From contig NZ_CP060201.1 in the NCBI RefSeq assembly GCF_013407925.2, forward strand, positions 1,612,001-1,676,000: 64,000 nucleotides of DNA, in the 5' to 3' direction. The notes under the pieces were generated by a model. That model did not search any database, was not told the DNA's origin, and worked only from the letters and a program-made list of their open reading frames with translations. This DNA comes from Pseudomonas protegens. GTDB taxonomy: Bacteria > Pseudomonadota > Gammaproteobacteria > Pseudomonadales > Pseudomonadaceae. The translations under genes and the position numbers were made by a program. Below are positions 51,274 to 59,954 of this stretch, piece after piece (the stretch's first letter is position 1; each line of letters opens with the position of its first letter).

Positions 51274-51822
51274 ATGTCTCGCTCCAAGCCCGACTCTGCA
51301 CTGGCGGACTCCGTCCGCGGGTTCTATGCGGATATCCTGCATTTCCTGCGTAAACGCACGGACAACGCCAGCGACGCGGCGGACATGACCCAGGACGTGT
51401 TCACCCAATGGCTCGATTACCGGGACCGGGATCAGGTCGAACAGCCCCGGGCCTTCCTGTTCCAGATGGCACGCAACCTGCTGCGCGATCACTGGCGGCG
51501 CCAGCAGGTGCGCTCCAGGGTGCATCACCCGGCCCATGCCGAATCCGCCTTGGACACTGAGCCCCTGGCCGACGAACAGCACGAACCACTGCCCGCCGCC
51601 CAGCGCCTGCAACGCCTGGAACAATTGAAGGAAGTCCTCGCCCAGCTCTCGCCGCGGCGTCGCGAAGCCCTTATGCTGCACCGCTTCGAGGGGCTGAGCC
51701 AGACGCAGATCGCCGAGCGCATGGGGATTTCCGTGAGCATGGTGGAGAAGCACATCGCCTTTGCCCTGCTGCATTGCAAGCAACACCTACAACGAGAAAA
51801 TGGCAAGGAGCAGCCTGAATGA
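51274..51822 (+). CDS. hxuI: ECF sigma factor (FecI/HxuI-like)
   Basis: The 182-residue sigma factor has sigma70 region 2 (FYADILHFLRKRTDNASDAADMTQDVFTQWLDY in two parts, ending in the DWR-like motif) and region 4 (EVLAQLSPRRREALMLHRFEGLSQTQIAERMGISVSMVEKHI). It should direct RNA polymerase to the promoter of the downstream receptor gene when released by the FecR protein. AAGAAGGA precedes the ATG at 51274. The arrangement with FecR and a haem-type transducer matches the P. aeruginosa HxuIRA system. Confidence 0.85.
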   Translation: MSRSKPDSALADSVRGFYADILHFLRKRTDNASDAADMTQDVFTQWLDYRDRDQVEQPRAFLFQMARNLLRDHWRRQQVRSRVHHPAHAESALDTEPLADEQHEPLPAAQRLQRLEQLKEVLAQLSPRRREALMLHRFEGLSQTQIAERMGISVSMVEKHIAFALLHCKQHLQRENGKEQPE

Positions 51823-52781
51823 CCCGCTTTTCCGGCCCACAGGACGACCTCGACAGCGAGCAGATCGATGCCCAGGCCGCCAGCTGGTTCGCCCGTAACC
51901 GCAATGATCCGGATCGGGCCACGCGCAAGGCGTTCGACAACTGGGTCAGTGAGCCGGCCCACGCCCGGGCCTATGCCGAATTCGAACAGTTGTGGGTCGA
52001 TCTGGCGCAGTTGCAGCAACTGAGCCGCCCAATGCCGCTCCCCCAACGCAAGGCCTCCCCCTGGCGGCCGGCCCTGGCAGTGGCAGCTGCCGTAGTGTGC
52101 GCGGTGCTGGCGCTCAACCTGGGGACGCCCCTGGCGCCGTACCGGCAGCAGATCGCGGCACAGGAACAGGGCGCGCGAACCTTCAAGCTGCCGGACGGCA
52201 GCACCCTCTACGTCAATGCCAATACTCAGGTGAAGGTGGATTTCAGCGCCCGGCAACGGGATATCTACCTGCAGCAGGGCCAGCTGTACCTGGAGGTCGC
52301 CGCCGATCAGGAGCGGCCGCTGTGGGTGCACAGCGGCACGGCCAAGGTACGGGTGGTGGGCACCGCGTTCGATGTGCGCCGTGGTCAGCGCCAACTGGTG
52401 GTCAGCGTGGCCCACGGCCAGGTGGCCTTCAGTCCGGATGGCCGGCCCGGCGAGCTGACCCTGCTCGGCGCTCGCCAGCAAGCCACTTACGACCTGCAAA
52501 AAGGCACCCTGCGCCAGCAGACCCTGGACAGCGATGCAGTGGCCGATTGGCGCAGCGGGCGCCTGGCCTTTCGCAACCGCGACCTGGCCAGCCTGGTGGA
52601 CGAGCTGAACCTCTACCGGCGGCAGCCGGTGCAATTGGCCGAGGGCTCCATCGGCGCCTACAAGGTGTCCGGCAACCTCGACGTCAACGACCCGGATGCC
52701 CTGGTCAAGGCCCTGCCTGCCCTGATTCCGGTGAAAACCCGGGTTCAGGCCAACGGTCAGTTGAGGATCGAAGCCCGCTGA
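51819..52781 (+). CDS. hxuR: FecR-family anti-sigma regulator (HxuR-like)
   Basis: The 320-residue protein has the DUF4880/FecR N-terminus (AQAASWFARNRNDPDRATRKAFDNW, split), one membrane span at about residues 84-101 and a periplasmic FecR domain (KLPDGSTLYVNANTQVKVDFS, GTAFDVRRGQ). It holds the sigma factor inactive and transmits the receptor's signal across the inner membrane. Its start overlaps the sigma gene stop by ATGA. A 119-bp AT-rich gap separates it from the receptor gene. Confidence 0.88.
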   Translation: MTRFSGPQDDLDSEQIDAQAASWFARNRNDPDRATRKAFDNWVSEPAHARAYAEFEQLWVDLAQLQQLSRPMPLPQRKASPWRPALAVAAAVVCAVLALNLGTPLAPYRQQIAAQEQGARTFKLPDGSTLYVNANTQVKVDFSARQRDIYLQQGQLYLEVAADQERPLWVHSGTAKVRVVGTAFDVRRGQRQLVVSVAHGQVAFSPDGRPGELTLLGARQQATYDLQKGTLRQQTLDSDAVADWRSGRLAFRNRDLASLVDELNLYRRQPVQLAEGSIGAYKVSGNLDVNDPDALVKALPALIPVKTRVQANGQLRIEAR

Positions 52782-52785
52782 ACGA

Positions 52786-52816
52786 CATATGAGAATATTT
52801 TGCATTCGCATATGAG
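52786..52816. promoter_or_regulatory. direct repeat CATATGAG in the receptor promoter
   Basis: CATATGAG occurs at 52786-52793 and again at 52809-52816, 23 bp apart, with an AT-rich Fur-box-like sequence between. The gap to the receptor start is 84 bp, enough for a sigma-dependent promoter; the -35/-10 cannot be assigned with confidence. Confidence 0.4.
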
Positions 52817-52900
52817 GTATTTTTTCACTGCCGCGTCTTCCTCCTGTCTGCGCTCTGTGCGCAGCGCCTTTCTGGCCTTTAAGCCGCTCTGGGGGAAGTC

Positions 52901-55462
52901 ATGTTTCGCGCGTTCTTGCCTGTTCCGTTAGTCCGTACCCGCCCGACCCTGCTCGCCGCTTGCCTGGCATTCAGCCTGCAAGCCTATGCCGGGCCGCTGC
53001 ATTTCCAGCTGCCGGCGCAGCCTCTGGCCGCGTCCCTGAGCCAGATCGCCCAGCAGGCGAAGATCCAGCTGCTGTTCGATGAGCAACTGCTGCGCAACGC
53101 CAAGGCCCCGGCCCTGCAGGGCGATTACAGCCCGGAAGAGGCGATCCGCACCCTGCTGCAGGACGGCCGGTTCAACCTGATGAAAGTCGACAACACCTAC
53201 ATCGTGCGCCCTGCCGAGACCAACCTGAGCAGCGGTTCGGCCTTGCAACTGGGGGCCGTGAGCGTGATCGGCAACGGCACCGAGGTGGACGCCGCCAGTG
53301 TTGGCCGCTCGACCCTGAACCAGGCGGAAATCGATCGCCACCAGGCCACCAACGTGGTCAGCCTGATCGACACCCTGCCCGGCGTGAGCCTGGGCGGCTC
53401 GCTCAAACCCGGCGGCCAGACCATCAACATCTGGGGCCTGGGGGATGCCGAAGACGTGCCGATGAGCGTCGATGGCGCCACCAAGAGCGGCTTCGAACGC
53501 TACCAGCAGGGTTCGGTGTTCATCGAGCCGGAACTGATCAAGCGCATCGAAGTGGAAAAAGGCCCGCACTCCCCCGAGACCGGCAACGGCGGTTTCGGCG
53601 GCACCGTGCACATGGAGACCAAGGATGCCCCGGACCTGCTGCAAGACGGGCGCAACAGCGGCGCCATGGTCAAGTACGGCTACAGCAGCAACAGCCATGA
53701 ACAGGCCTACACCGGCGCGGTGTACGGCCGCACCGATGATCAGCGCTTCGATGCCCTGGCCTACTGGACCAAGCGCGACGGCGACGACATGAAGATCGCC
53801 AGCGCCCAGCCCGACCCGAAGAACGCCTACCCGATCAACCCCAAGCGCCTGCCCAACACCGCCCAGGACATGCAAGGCGAGCTGTTCAAGCTGAACATGC
53901 AACTGACTGACGAGCATCGCCTGGGCTTGAGCTACATGCGCTCCAACAGCGACATCTGGGCGCCCTTCTCGGCCAAGAGCTACCCGACGCCGCCGAGCCA
54001 GAGCGACATCAACAAGTACGGTTATGACGGCGCCACCCGGCGCTTCCTGGCCCAGCGCAATACCATCGACACCACCTGGATCGCCAAGTACCAGTACACC
54101 CCCGTGGACAATCCCTGGATCGACTTCGAGGCCAAGTACTCCGATTCCACCACCGACCAGACCGACGAACGCGGGCCGAACGCCTTCTTCCAGCCGGCCT
54201 CCGGTGGCCGCAAGATCACCGTGGGCTATGACGACAAGATCCTGGCCCTGAAAAACACCAGCCGCTTCAGCACAGGCCCGCTGGAGCACGCGCTGACCAA
54301 TGGCATCCAGATCCGCAAGCACACCCGCGAAGTCGACATGTGGATGCCGGGCAAGACCTATGAAGTGCCCAAGTACAACTACGGCCACTACCAGCCGGGC
54401 TTCATGCCCCACGGCAAGGTCGACAACAATGCCTTCTACATCCAGGACGCCATCACCCTGGGGGACTTCACCCTGACCCCGTCCCTGCGCTACGACCATG
54501 TGCGCAACCGCGGCCAGAAGAACGACGCACCGATCTACAACAGCCCCGACCCGGTGGCGGGCCACGATTACAGCGACAAGACCTACACCGGCTGGTCGCC
54601 TCGGCTGTCGGCGTTCTGGACGGTGACTCCGCAATTCGCACTGTTCGCCGACTACAGCAAGACCTGGCGCGCGCCGGTGATCGACGAGCAGTACGAGGTC
54701 CAGTCGGCCGCCTCCACCCGTTCCGCCACCAGCCGCGACCTCGACCCGGAACGCATCACCGCGTTGCGCGCCGGTAACATCACCAGCTTCGCCGACGTGT
54801 TCACCCAGGCCGACCGCGTACAGGTGCGCACCACGCTGTTCCACAACACCATCAAAGACGAAATCATGAAGAACCTCGGGATCGGCTGCCCCGAGCAACT
54901 CAGCAGCGGCAAGAGCATCAGCCAGGTGTGCAACCAGCCGACCATCGGGGTCTATCGCAACATCGGCGACCTGACCATCAAGGGCTTCGAGGTGGAAAGC
55001 TTCTACGACTCGACCTACCTGTTCGGCTCGCTGTCCTACTCGTGGATCACCGGCAAGCATGAAGGGGCCTACACCAATCCCTGGGGCCCGAACGTCTGGG
55101 CCCGGGACATTCCGCCACGCAAGTGGGTGGCCAGCCTGGGGGTGAAGATTCCACAGTGGGATGCGCAAGTGGGCTGGCAGGGCCAGTGGGTACGCCAGAC
55201 TGACCGGGTGCCCAGCGACATCTATGCCGGCGGTCCGGGCAGCGCCCTGGGCGACTCCTATTGGGACCAGTACAAGAACGACCGCTACAACGTGCACGGC
55301 CTGTTCGCCAACTGGAAACCCCAGCAGCCTTACCTCAAGGGCACCGAAGTCAACTTCACCCTGGACAACATGTTCAACCGTGACTATCGCCCACCGCTGA
55401 GCGGCGAGAACGCCTCCAGCCTGGGGCGCAACGCCAAGATCAGCGTGACCCGCTTCTTCTGA
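52901..55462 (+). CDS. hxuA: TonB-dependent haem-type transducer receptor (HxuA-like)
   Basis: The 853-residue outer-membrane protein has a signal peptide, an STN signalling domain (about 33-103: LHFQLPAQPLAASLSQIAQQAKIQ, then IRTLLQDGRFNLMKVDNTYIV), a plug (about 120-245) and a barrel ending in KISVTRFF. The barrel has a WRAP motif (KTWRAPVIDE) in place of the FRAP box of haem receptors. STN plus adjacent sigma/FecR genes show it is a transducer that reports ligand binding. Haem or haemoprotein is the likely ligand. Confidence 0.87.
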   Translation: MFRAFLPVPLVRTRPTLLAACLAFSLQAYAGPLHFQLPAQPLAASLSQIAQQAKIQLLFDEQLLRNAKAPALQGDYSPEEAIRTLLQDGRFNLMKVDNTYIVRPAETNLSSGSALQLGAVSVIGNGTEVDAASVGRSTLNQAEIDRHQATNVVSLIDTLPGVSLGGSLKPGGQTINIWGLGDAEDVPMSVDGATKSGFERYQQGSVFIEPELIKRIEVEKGPHSPETGNGGFGGTVHMETKDAPDLLQDGRNSGAMVKYGYSSNSHEQAYTGAVYGRTDDQRFDALAYWTKRDGDDMKIASAQPDPKNAYPINPKRLPNTAQDMQGELFKLNMQLTDEHRLGLSYMRSNSDIWAPFSAKSYPTPPSQSDINKYGYDGATRRFLAQRNTIDTTWIAKYQYTPVDNPWIDFEAKYSDSTTDQTDERGPNAFFQPASGGRKITVGYDDKILALKNTSRFSTGPLEHALTNGIQIRKHTREVDMWMPGKTYEVPKYNYGHYQPGFMPHGKVDNNAFYIQDAITLGDFTLTPSLRYDHVRNRGQKNDAPIYNSPDPVAGHDYSDKTYTGWSPRLSAFWTVTPQFALFADYSKTWRAPVIDEQYEVQSAASTRSATSRDLDPERITALRAGNITSFADVFTQADRVQVRTTLFHNTIKDEIMKNLGIGCPEQLSSGKSISQVCNQPTIGVYRNIGDLTIKGFEVESFYDSTYLFGSLSYSWITGKHEGAYTNPWGPNVWARDIPPRKWVASLGVKIPQWDAQVGWQGQWVRQTDRVPSDIYAGGPGSALGDSYWDQYKNDRYNVHGLFANWKPQQPYLKGTEVNFTLDNMFNRDYRPPLSGENASSLGRNAKISVTRFF

Positions 55463-55471
55463 CGATAAAGG

Positions 55472-55498
55472 GCTGCGGTGCAGCGAACGCACCGCAGC
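55472..55498 (+). terminator. hairpin terminator after the receptor gene
   Basis: A perfect 10-bp stem GCTGCGGTGC / GCACCGCAGC with a 7-nt loop starts 10 bp after the stop codon. A T-tract is absent. Confidence 0.6.
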
Positions 55499-55638
55499 AG
55501 GCCAGCCGTTGGCCATCACGGATGTATTGCAAGCCGTTAGCCCGGCCCTGCCGCCCGCACCTGCCGGGCTAAGATCGACGCCCCCCTGAAAACCGCTGAA
55601 ATGCCTTTGGGCGCTTTCAGTCAACTTCCCATTGATTA

Positions 55639-55658
55639 TGTACGACGGTTGTCGTACA
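55639..55658. promoter_or_regulatory. 8-bp inverted repeat, candidate toxin-antitoxin operator
   Basis: TGTACGACGGTTGTCGTACA is an 8-bp perfect inverted repeat with a 4-bp centre, ending 15 bp before the preferred start of the first gene of the pair. Small autoregulated toxin-antitoxin operons usually have such a palindrome. Confidence 0.55.
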
Positions 55659-55672
55659 ACCGAGAAGACATC

Positions 55673-55963
55673 ATGGACAGAGGCTTCAGGAAGGTCAGGC
55701 GGGACCTGATCAATGCACTACAGGACGGCAACTATCTGCATGCCGCGCGCGGCTCGATCGAGGTCAAGAACCTGCTAGCCACCGGCGAAGTCTCGGCTGG
55801 CCACCTGATCGAGGTCATCGGCGCCTGCAAGGGCCAGGACCACAGTTGCAGCGCCCACCACAGCGTGCCGGGCATCGCGGTCCACGTGCTGAAAAAGGCC
55901 GGCTGGTACATCAAGTTCTACTTTATCGAGCCAGATGTGTGGTTCATCAGCGTTCACCGATGA
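55673..55963 (+). CDS. small MqsR/DUF4258-like protein, candidate toxin
   Basis: The 96-residue protein has a C-terminal part (GWYIKFYFIEPDVWFISVHR) resembling the end strands of MqsR-type RelE-fold toxins, and a helical N-terminal part (RKVRRDLINALQDGNYLHAARGSIEVKNLL in two pieces). The family match is weak. The start at 55673 (MDRGFRKV) is chosen because the palindrome lies just upstream; an in-frame ATG at 55601 would place it inside the gene. It is followed 9 bp later by a Zn-finger/RHH protein. Confidence 0.45.
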   Translation: MDRGFRKVRRDLINALQDGNYLHAARGSIEVKNLLATGEVSAGHLIEVIGACKGQDHSCSAHHSVPGIAVHVLKKAGWYIKFYFIEPDVWFISVHR

Positions 55964-55972
55964 GGGCAACCC

Positions 55973-56593
55973 ATGAAACTCTTTCTGCAAGGCGACCGGG
56001 GCAAGGCGCTCTGCGAGCATTGCCAACAGGTCGTCGGCATTACCTACCTGCGGCGCGACGTCCCTTTCAGCGACGGCCATGGCCTGGCCCGGGACATCCT
56101 GGTGGGAGTCTGCGACCAGTGCGCCACCACCGTGGCCATTCCGCCTCAGTCGACACCAGCGATCAAGGAAGCGCGCCAGCAACCGCTGACCTCCATCGAG
56201 GCGCGGCTGCCCGCGGTCTATCTCGACGTTCTGGACGCCGCCATGCATTCGGTGATCGAGGATGCCGGGGTGCAGATGCGCAAACTATTCCTCAGCTACT
56301 ACTTCAACGCCCGGGTCGCCCCGTGCCTGGAGCGGGCGCATAGCGCTTTCACCGCCTACCTGGCCGAACAGGCCGAAGCCCGCCAGTTGCCGGCGGTCCA
56401 TTCAATGAAACGCCTGTCGCTGAAGGTCAACCATTATGTGGCCGAGGATCTCGCGCGCCTGCTGCAGGCGACCCGGATGACCCAGACCGAACTGCTCAAA
56501 TCGCTGATCGCGCAGATGCGCCTGGATGTGCTCGAAGGCGGCAACCCGGCGGCAATCGCCGACCTGCGCGAGATGGCGCGCCTGGGCCTTTAG
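55973..56593 (+). CDS. Zn-finger and ribbon-helix-helix-like protein, candidate antitoxin
   Basis: The 206-residue protein starts with a two-CxxC zinc-finger-like region (CEHCQQVVGITY, then GVCDQCATT) similar in layout to MqsA N-terminal domains. It ends with a segment MKRLSLKVNHYVAEDLARLL that looks like a ribbon-helix-helix DNA-binding domain followed by its helices (MTQTELLKSLIAQM). A Zn-finger that could hold the toxin and a DNA-binding tail that could repress at the palindrome is an antitoxin-like plan. The middle part is unrecognised. It is in one operon with the small protein upstream. Confidence 0.5.
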   Translation: MKLFLQGDRGKALCEHCQQVVGITYLRRDVPFSDGHGLARDILVGVCDQCATTVAIPPQSTPAIKEARQQPLTSIEARLPAVYLDVLDAAMHSVIEDAGVQMRKLFLSYYFNARVAPCLERAHSAFTAYLAEQAEARQLPAVHSMKRLSLKVNHYVAEDLARLLQATRMTQTELLKSLIAQMRLDVLEGGNPAAIADLREMARLGL

Positions 56594-56659
56594 CCGCTCA
56601 GCCCGCCTGCGGCAACTCCTCCGGCGCCGGTGAAGGCACGCAACAATGGCCTGCCTCTT

Positions 56660-56732
56660 CGCCGGCAAGCCGGCTCCTACCAGGTGTAATGCTGTAAACC
56701 TCGCAGGAGATGGCTTGCCAGCGAAGGCGCCG
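56660..56732. repeat. REP element pair
   Basis: Two opposite REP palindromes (TTCGCCGGCAAGCCGGCTCC, then GAGATGGCTTGCCAGCGAAG) lie between the candidate toxin-antitoxin operon and the convergent RHH gene. Confidence 0.7.
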
Positions 56733-56758
56733 CCACGCGCGAGACATGACGCGAGGCC

Positions 56759-57064
56759 CTATAAAGCGTTGCGCCGTACCAGGCTGAGGTCAGGGGCGGC
56801 GGTGCGGCGCTGGCTCAGGTAGCGGGTGCAGCTGACCCGCAGGAAGGAGGCGAAATTCACCACTTCGCCGCGGTAATCCATGACCTCTTCATACAGCTTG
56901 GCAATCAGCTGGTTGGTGGTCATGCCGTCAGCTTCGGCGATCTCGCTGAGGATGTCCCAGAACTGGTTTTCCAGGCGCAAGGTGGTGACCACGCCACAGA
57001 TGCGCAGCGAGCGGGAACGGGACTCGTAGAGAATCGGGTCGGCCTTGACGTACAGCTCGCACAT
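56759..57064 (-). CDS. ribbon-helix-helix domain protein (RHH_4-like)
   Basis: The 101-residue protein has SRSLRICGVVTTLRLENQFWDILSEIAEADGMTTNQLIAKLYEEV in two overlapping parts, the beta-strand plus two-helix layout of RHH_4 proteins. It is probably a small DNA-binding regulator. It is 14 bp downstream of the DJ-1/PfpI gene, so both are probably one operon. Target is unknown. Confidence 0.8.
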   Translation of the reverse strand: MCELYVKADPILYESRSRSLRICGVVTTLRLENQFWDILSEIAEADGMTTNQLIAKLYEEVMDYRGEVVNFASFLRVSCTRYLSQRRTAAPDLSLVRRNAL

Positions 57065-57078
57065 GGCGTGGTCCTCGC

Positions 57079-57660
57079 TTACAGGGTGATCTGGGTGCCC
57101 AGCAGGCCCAGGAAACCGGCAAGCCAGCTAGGGTGCGCCGGCCAGGCCGGGGCGGTGGCCAGGTTGCCCTGGACGTGGCCTTCGGTCACCGGGATATCGA
57201 TGTAGGTGCCGCCGGCCAGCCGCACTTCCGGGGCACAGGCCGGGTAGGCGCTGCACTCGCGGCCTTCGAGGATGCCGGCCGCGGCCAGCAGTTGCGCGCC
57301 ATGGCACACCGCGGCGATCGGCTTGCCGGCCTGGTCGAATTCCTTGACCAGTTGCAGCACCTTGGCGTTCAGCCGCAGGTATTCCGGAGCACGTCCGCCG
57401 GGGATCAGCAGCGCGTCGTAATCAGCGCAGCTGACCTGGGCGAAGTCGAAGTTGAGGGCAAACAGGTGCCCCGGTTTCTCGCTGTAGGTCTGGTCGCCCT
57501 CGAAGTCGTGGATCGCCGTGCGCACGGTCTGCCCGGCGCGCTTGTCGGGGCACACGGCGTGCACCGTGTGGCCGACCATCAGCAGCGCCTGGAACGGCAC
57601 CATCACTTCGTAGTCTTCGACGTAATCGCCAACCAGCATGAGGATCTTTTTCGCGGCCAT
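57079..57660 (-). CDS. DJ-1/PfpI family protein
   Basis: The 193-residue protein has the family's nucleophile elbow in [15 protein letters not shown] and the typical start [23 protein letters not shown]. PfpI-like proteins act as glyoxalases, chaperones or peptidases; which role applies here is not evident. The start at 57660 (MAAKKILML) is preferred because the upstream 37 residues are untypical. Operon partner is the RHH gene downstream. Confidence 0.87.
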   Translation of the reverse strand: MAAKKILMLVGDYVEDYEVMVPFQALLMVGHTVHAVCPDKRAGQTVRTAIHDFEGDQTYSEKPGHLFALNFDFAQVSCADYDALLIPGGRAPEYLRLNAKVLQLVKEFDQAGKPIAAVCHGAQLLAAAGILEGRECSAYPACAPEVRLAGGTYIDIPVTEGHVQGNLATAPAWPAHPSWLAGFLGLLGTQITL

Positions 57661-57750
57661 GGAGTGGACTCCTATCAGGGCAAGACGTGGGCGGAAGAAG
57701 TACTCAAGGTAGTCCCATTGCGCCAGTCCGGGTAATAGCCGCTTACTACA

Positions 57751-57771
57751 GCGGCAAGCGGCAAGCGGCAA
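57751..57771. repeat. three tandem 7-bp repeats GCGGCAA
   Basis: GCGGCAA occurs three times in a row in the gap between the DJ-1/PfpI and methyltransferase genes, with related GCAAG words either side. It is a short sequence repeat of the kind scattered in Pseudomonas intergenic DNA. Confidence 0.6.
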
Positions 57772-57829
57772 GTGGATAGCTGCAAGTGGCTGGATGCAGG
57801 TTTCTCGCTTGCGGCTGGCCGCATGTCGC

Positions 57830-59044
57830 TTACAGCTGCTGGTCTGCCTTGAGCAGGGTTTCCAGGCAGTGCTCGCTGATCTGGTAGAAGGCCTTGAGTT
57901 CTTCGATCCTGGCCAGCAGTTGGGTCGGGTCTACCGGTTCGGCGCGCTTGACCGCGAGGATCATCTTGTTCTTGTTGGTGTGCTCCAGGGAGATGAATTC
58001 GAAGACCTTGGTTTCATAGCCGCAGGCTTCGAGGAACAGCGCTCGCAGGCTGTCGGTGACCATTTCCGCCTGCTGCCCCAGGTGCAGGCCGTACTGCAGC
58101 ATCGGCTTGAGCAGCGCCGGGCTCTGGATCTGCTGGCGGATCTGCTTGTGGCAGCACGGCGAGCACATGATGATCGCCGCGCCGGAGCGGATGCCGGTGT
58201 GGATCGCGTAGTCGGTGGCGATGTCGCAGGCATGCAGGGCGATCATCACCTCCAGCTGGCTGGGGGCCACGCTGCGCACGTCACCGCACTTGAACACCAG
58301 GCCCGGGTGTTCCAGGCGCTGCGCGGCGGCGTTGCACAGGGTCACCATGTCCTCGCGCAACTCGACGCCGGTGACTTCGCCCTCAGCCTTGAGGGTGTTG
58401 CGCAGGTAGTCATGGATGGCAAAGGTCAGGTAGCCCTTGCCGGAACCGAAGTCCGCCACTCGCACTGGCTGGTCGAGCTTAATCGGCGAGCTGCCCAGGG
58501 CGTGGCTGAAGACCTCGATGAACTTGTTGATCTGCTTCCACTTGCGCGACATCGCCGGAATCAGTTCGTGCTGCTGGTTGGTCACCCCCAGGTCGGCGAG
58601 AAACGGCCGGCTGAGGTCGAGGAAACGGTTCTTCTCCCGGTTGTGCTCGGCCGACGGCACATCGCGCTGGGTTTGCGGCTTGCCCTTGAACAGCGAACTC
58701 TTGCCCTTCTTGCTGTATTCGAGCTGCACTTCGTCGGTCAGGGTCAGCAGGTGGGCGTTCTTGAACGCAGCCGGCAGCAACTCGGCGATGGCGGCGATGC
58801 CCTCGTCCAGGGGGAAGTTCTTGGTGATATCACGGGTCTTGTAGCGATAGACGAAGGACAGGCACGGCTGCTCCTTGACCGTCAGCTGCTTGATGATCAG
58901 GCGTTGCAACTCCGCCTCCGGGCCCACGTGCTTGGCCAGTACCAGCTTGATAAAGGCGTTTTGCGCAAGGCTGGTGTCGAGCAATTGCAGGAACTGGGCG
59001 TGATGATCCGGCGCGGGGCGGGCGGAAGGTGCGGTCACAGACAT
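57830..59044 (-). CDS. class I SAM-dependent methyltransferase
   Basis: The 404-residue protein has a SAM-binding motif I ([20 protein letters not shown] at about 195-215), then [15 protein letters not shown] and [16 protein letters not shown]. The pattern is that of Methyltransf_32-type proteins, which include rRNA/tRNA-modification-like and C-methyltransferase candidates. The N-terminal 180 residues form a separate unannotated domain. Substrate unknown; it is transcribed alone. Confidence 0.83.
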   Translation of the reverse strand: MSVTAPSARPAPDHHAQFLQLLDTSLAQNAFIKLVLAKHVGPEAELQRLIIKQLTVKEQPCLSFVYRYKTRDITKNFPLDEGIAAIAELLPAAFKNAHLLTLTDEVQLEYSKKGKSSLFKGKPQTQRDVPSAEHNREKNRFLDLSRPFLADLGVTNQQHELIPAMSRKWKQINKFIEVFSHALGSSPIKLDQPVRVADFGSGKGYLTFAIHDYLRNTLKAEGEVTGVELREDMVTLCNAAAQRLEHPGLVFKCGDVRSVAPSQLEVMIALHACDIATDYAIHTGIRSGAAIIMCSPCCHKQIRQQIQSPALLKPMLQYGLHLGQQAEMVTDSLRALFLEACGYETKVFEFISLEHTNKNKMILAVKRAEPVDPTQLLARIEELKAFYQISEHCLETLLKADQQL

Positions 59045-59181
59045 GGGGGCAGGTGCCTCGGGCGATGCGGGGTGTGAATCAGGGAGTGGCGGGTATTTTA
59101 GGGAGCAAGCCGCGTCGGGGCACGAAGTTATTCACCCGACGGTAAAAAATCCTCGCCCGAGGGCGGTGCCAGGCTCAGGGG

Positions 59182-59300
59182 CCATTCGCCGGCCAGCCGG
59201 CTCCTGCATGAACAACACCGGTATCGCACCGCCGTAGGAGCTGGCTTGCCAGCGAAGGCGCCCTCAAGGGCGGTGCAAGACTCGGGGCCTGTTCGCCGGC
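59182..59300. repeat. three REP palindromes
   Basis: REP cores at about 59185-59205, 59232-59258 and 59288-59302 (TTCGCCGGCCAGCCGGCTCC, GTAGGAGCTGGCTTGCCAGC, GTTCGCCGGCGG) fill the gap between the methyltransferase and TPM genes. Confidence 0.7.
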
Positions 59301-59307
59301 GGCGGGC

Positions 59308-59925
59308 TCAGTTGAGCACCACCAGGCGGTTGGGCAATTCGTTGCGTACCTGGGTCAGGGGCACATGGGCCTTGAGCAGCTCGCCGCTGGCTTCGATGCA
59401 GTCGAGGAAGCCCTGCAAGGTCTGGCCCTGGCGGACTTGCTGGGTAAAGTTGCGCACGATGCCGTTCCACTGCTTGTTATCCAGACGCCTGGAAATGCCC
59501 TCGTCCACGAGGATTTCCACGTAACGCTCGGCTTCGCTGACAAAGATCAGCACCCCGGTGCCGCCCACGGTGTGGTGCAGGTTCTGTTCGAGGAACTGGC
59601 GCCGGGCCAGGTTGGAGGCGCGCCAGTGGCGCACCGAGCGCGGGATCAGCCGGGTGGTGATCCGCGGCAGGCGGAACACCAGGCACAAGACGATAAAGGT
59701 CGTCCACTGCGCCAGCAGCAACAGGTGCATGTTCAGCCAGCCGGTGGCGTAGTGCACCAGCCCCGGCACCACCAGCGCCAGCAGGCTGGCCCAGAGCAGC
59801 GGGATATAGGCGTAGTCGTCGGCCCGGGCCGCCAGCACCGTCACCAGTTCAGCGTCGGTCTGCTGTTCCACCCGGGCAATGGCTTCGGCCACTTGCCGTT
59901 GTTCGTATTCACTGAGTAATGCCAT
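59308..59925 (-). CDS. TPM-domain membrane protein, short form
   Basis: The 205-residue protein has two central membrane spans (about 42-90, interrupted) and a C-terminal TPM-like fold (GTGVLIFVSEAERYVEILVDEGI, IVRNFTQQVRQGQTLQGFLD). TPM proteins are membrane-associated beta-lactamase-unrelated alpha/beta domains of uncertain function. It is the last gene of the LemA operon, 29 bp after the next TPM gene. Confidence 0.82.
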   Translation of the reverse strand: MALLSEYEQRQVAEAIARVEQQTDAELVTVLAARADDYAYIPLLWASLLALVVPGLVHYATGWLNMHLLLLAQWTTFIVLCLVFRLPRITTRLIPRSVRHWRASNLARRQFLEQNLHHTVGGTGVLIFVSEAERYVEILVDEGISRRLDNKQWNGIVRNFTQQVRQGQTLQGFLDCIEASGELLKAHVPLTQVRNELPNRLVVLN

Positions 59926-59954
59926 GTCGTTGGATTTCCGCTTCTTATTTTGAG

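Noticed and set aside
52928-55624. 898-codon open frame antisense to hxuA
   Set aside because: Same antisense artefact; lacks any recognisable domain.
55601-55963. Longer start at 55601 for the small MqsR-like protein
   Set aside because: No ribosome site there, and the operator-like palindrome would fall inside the coding region.
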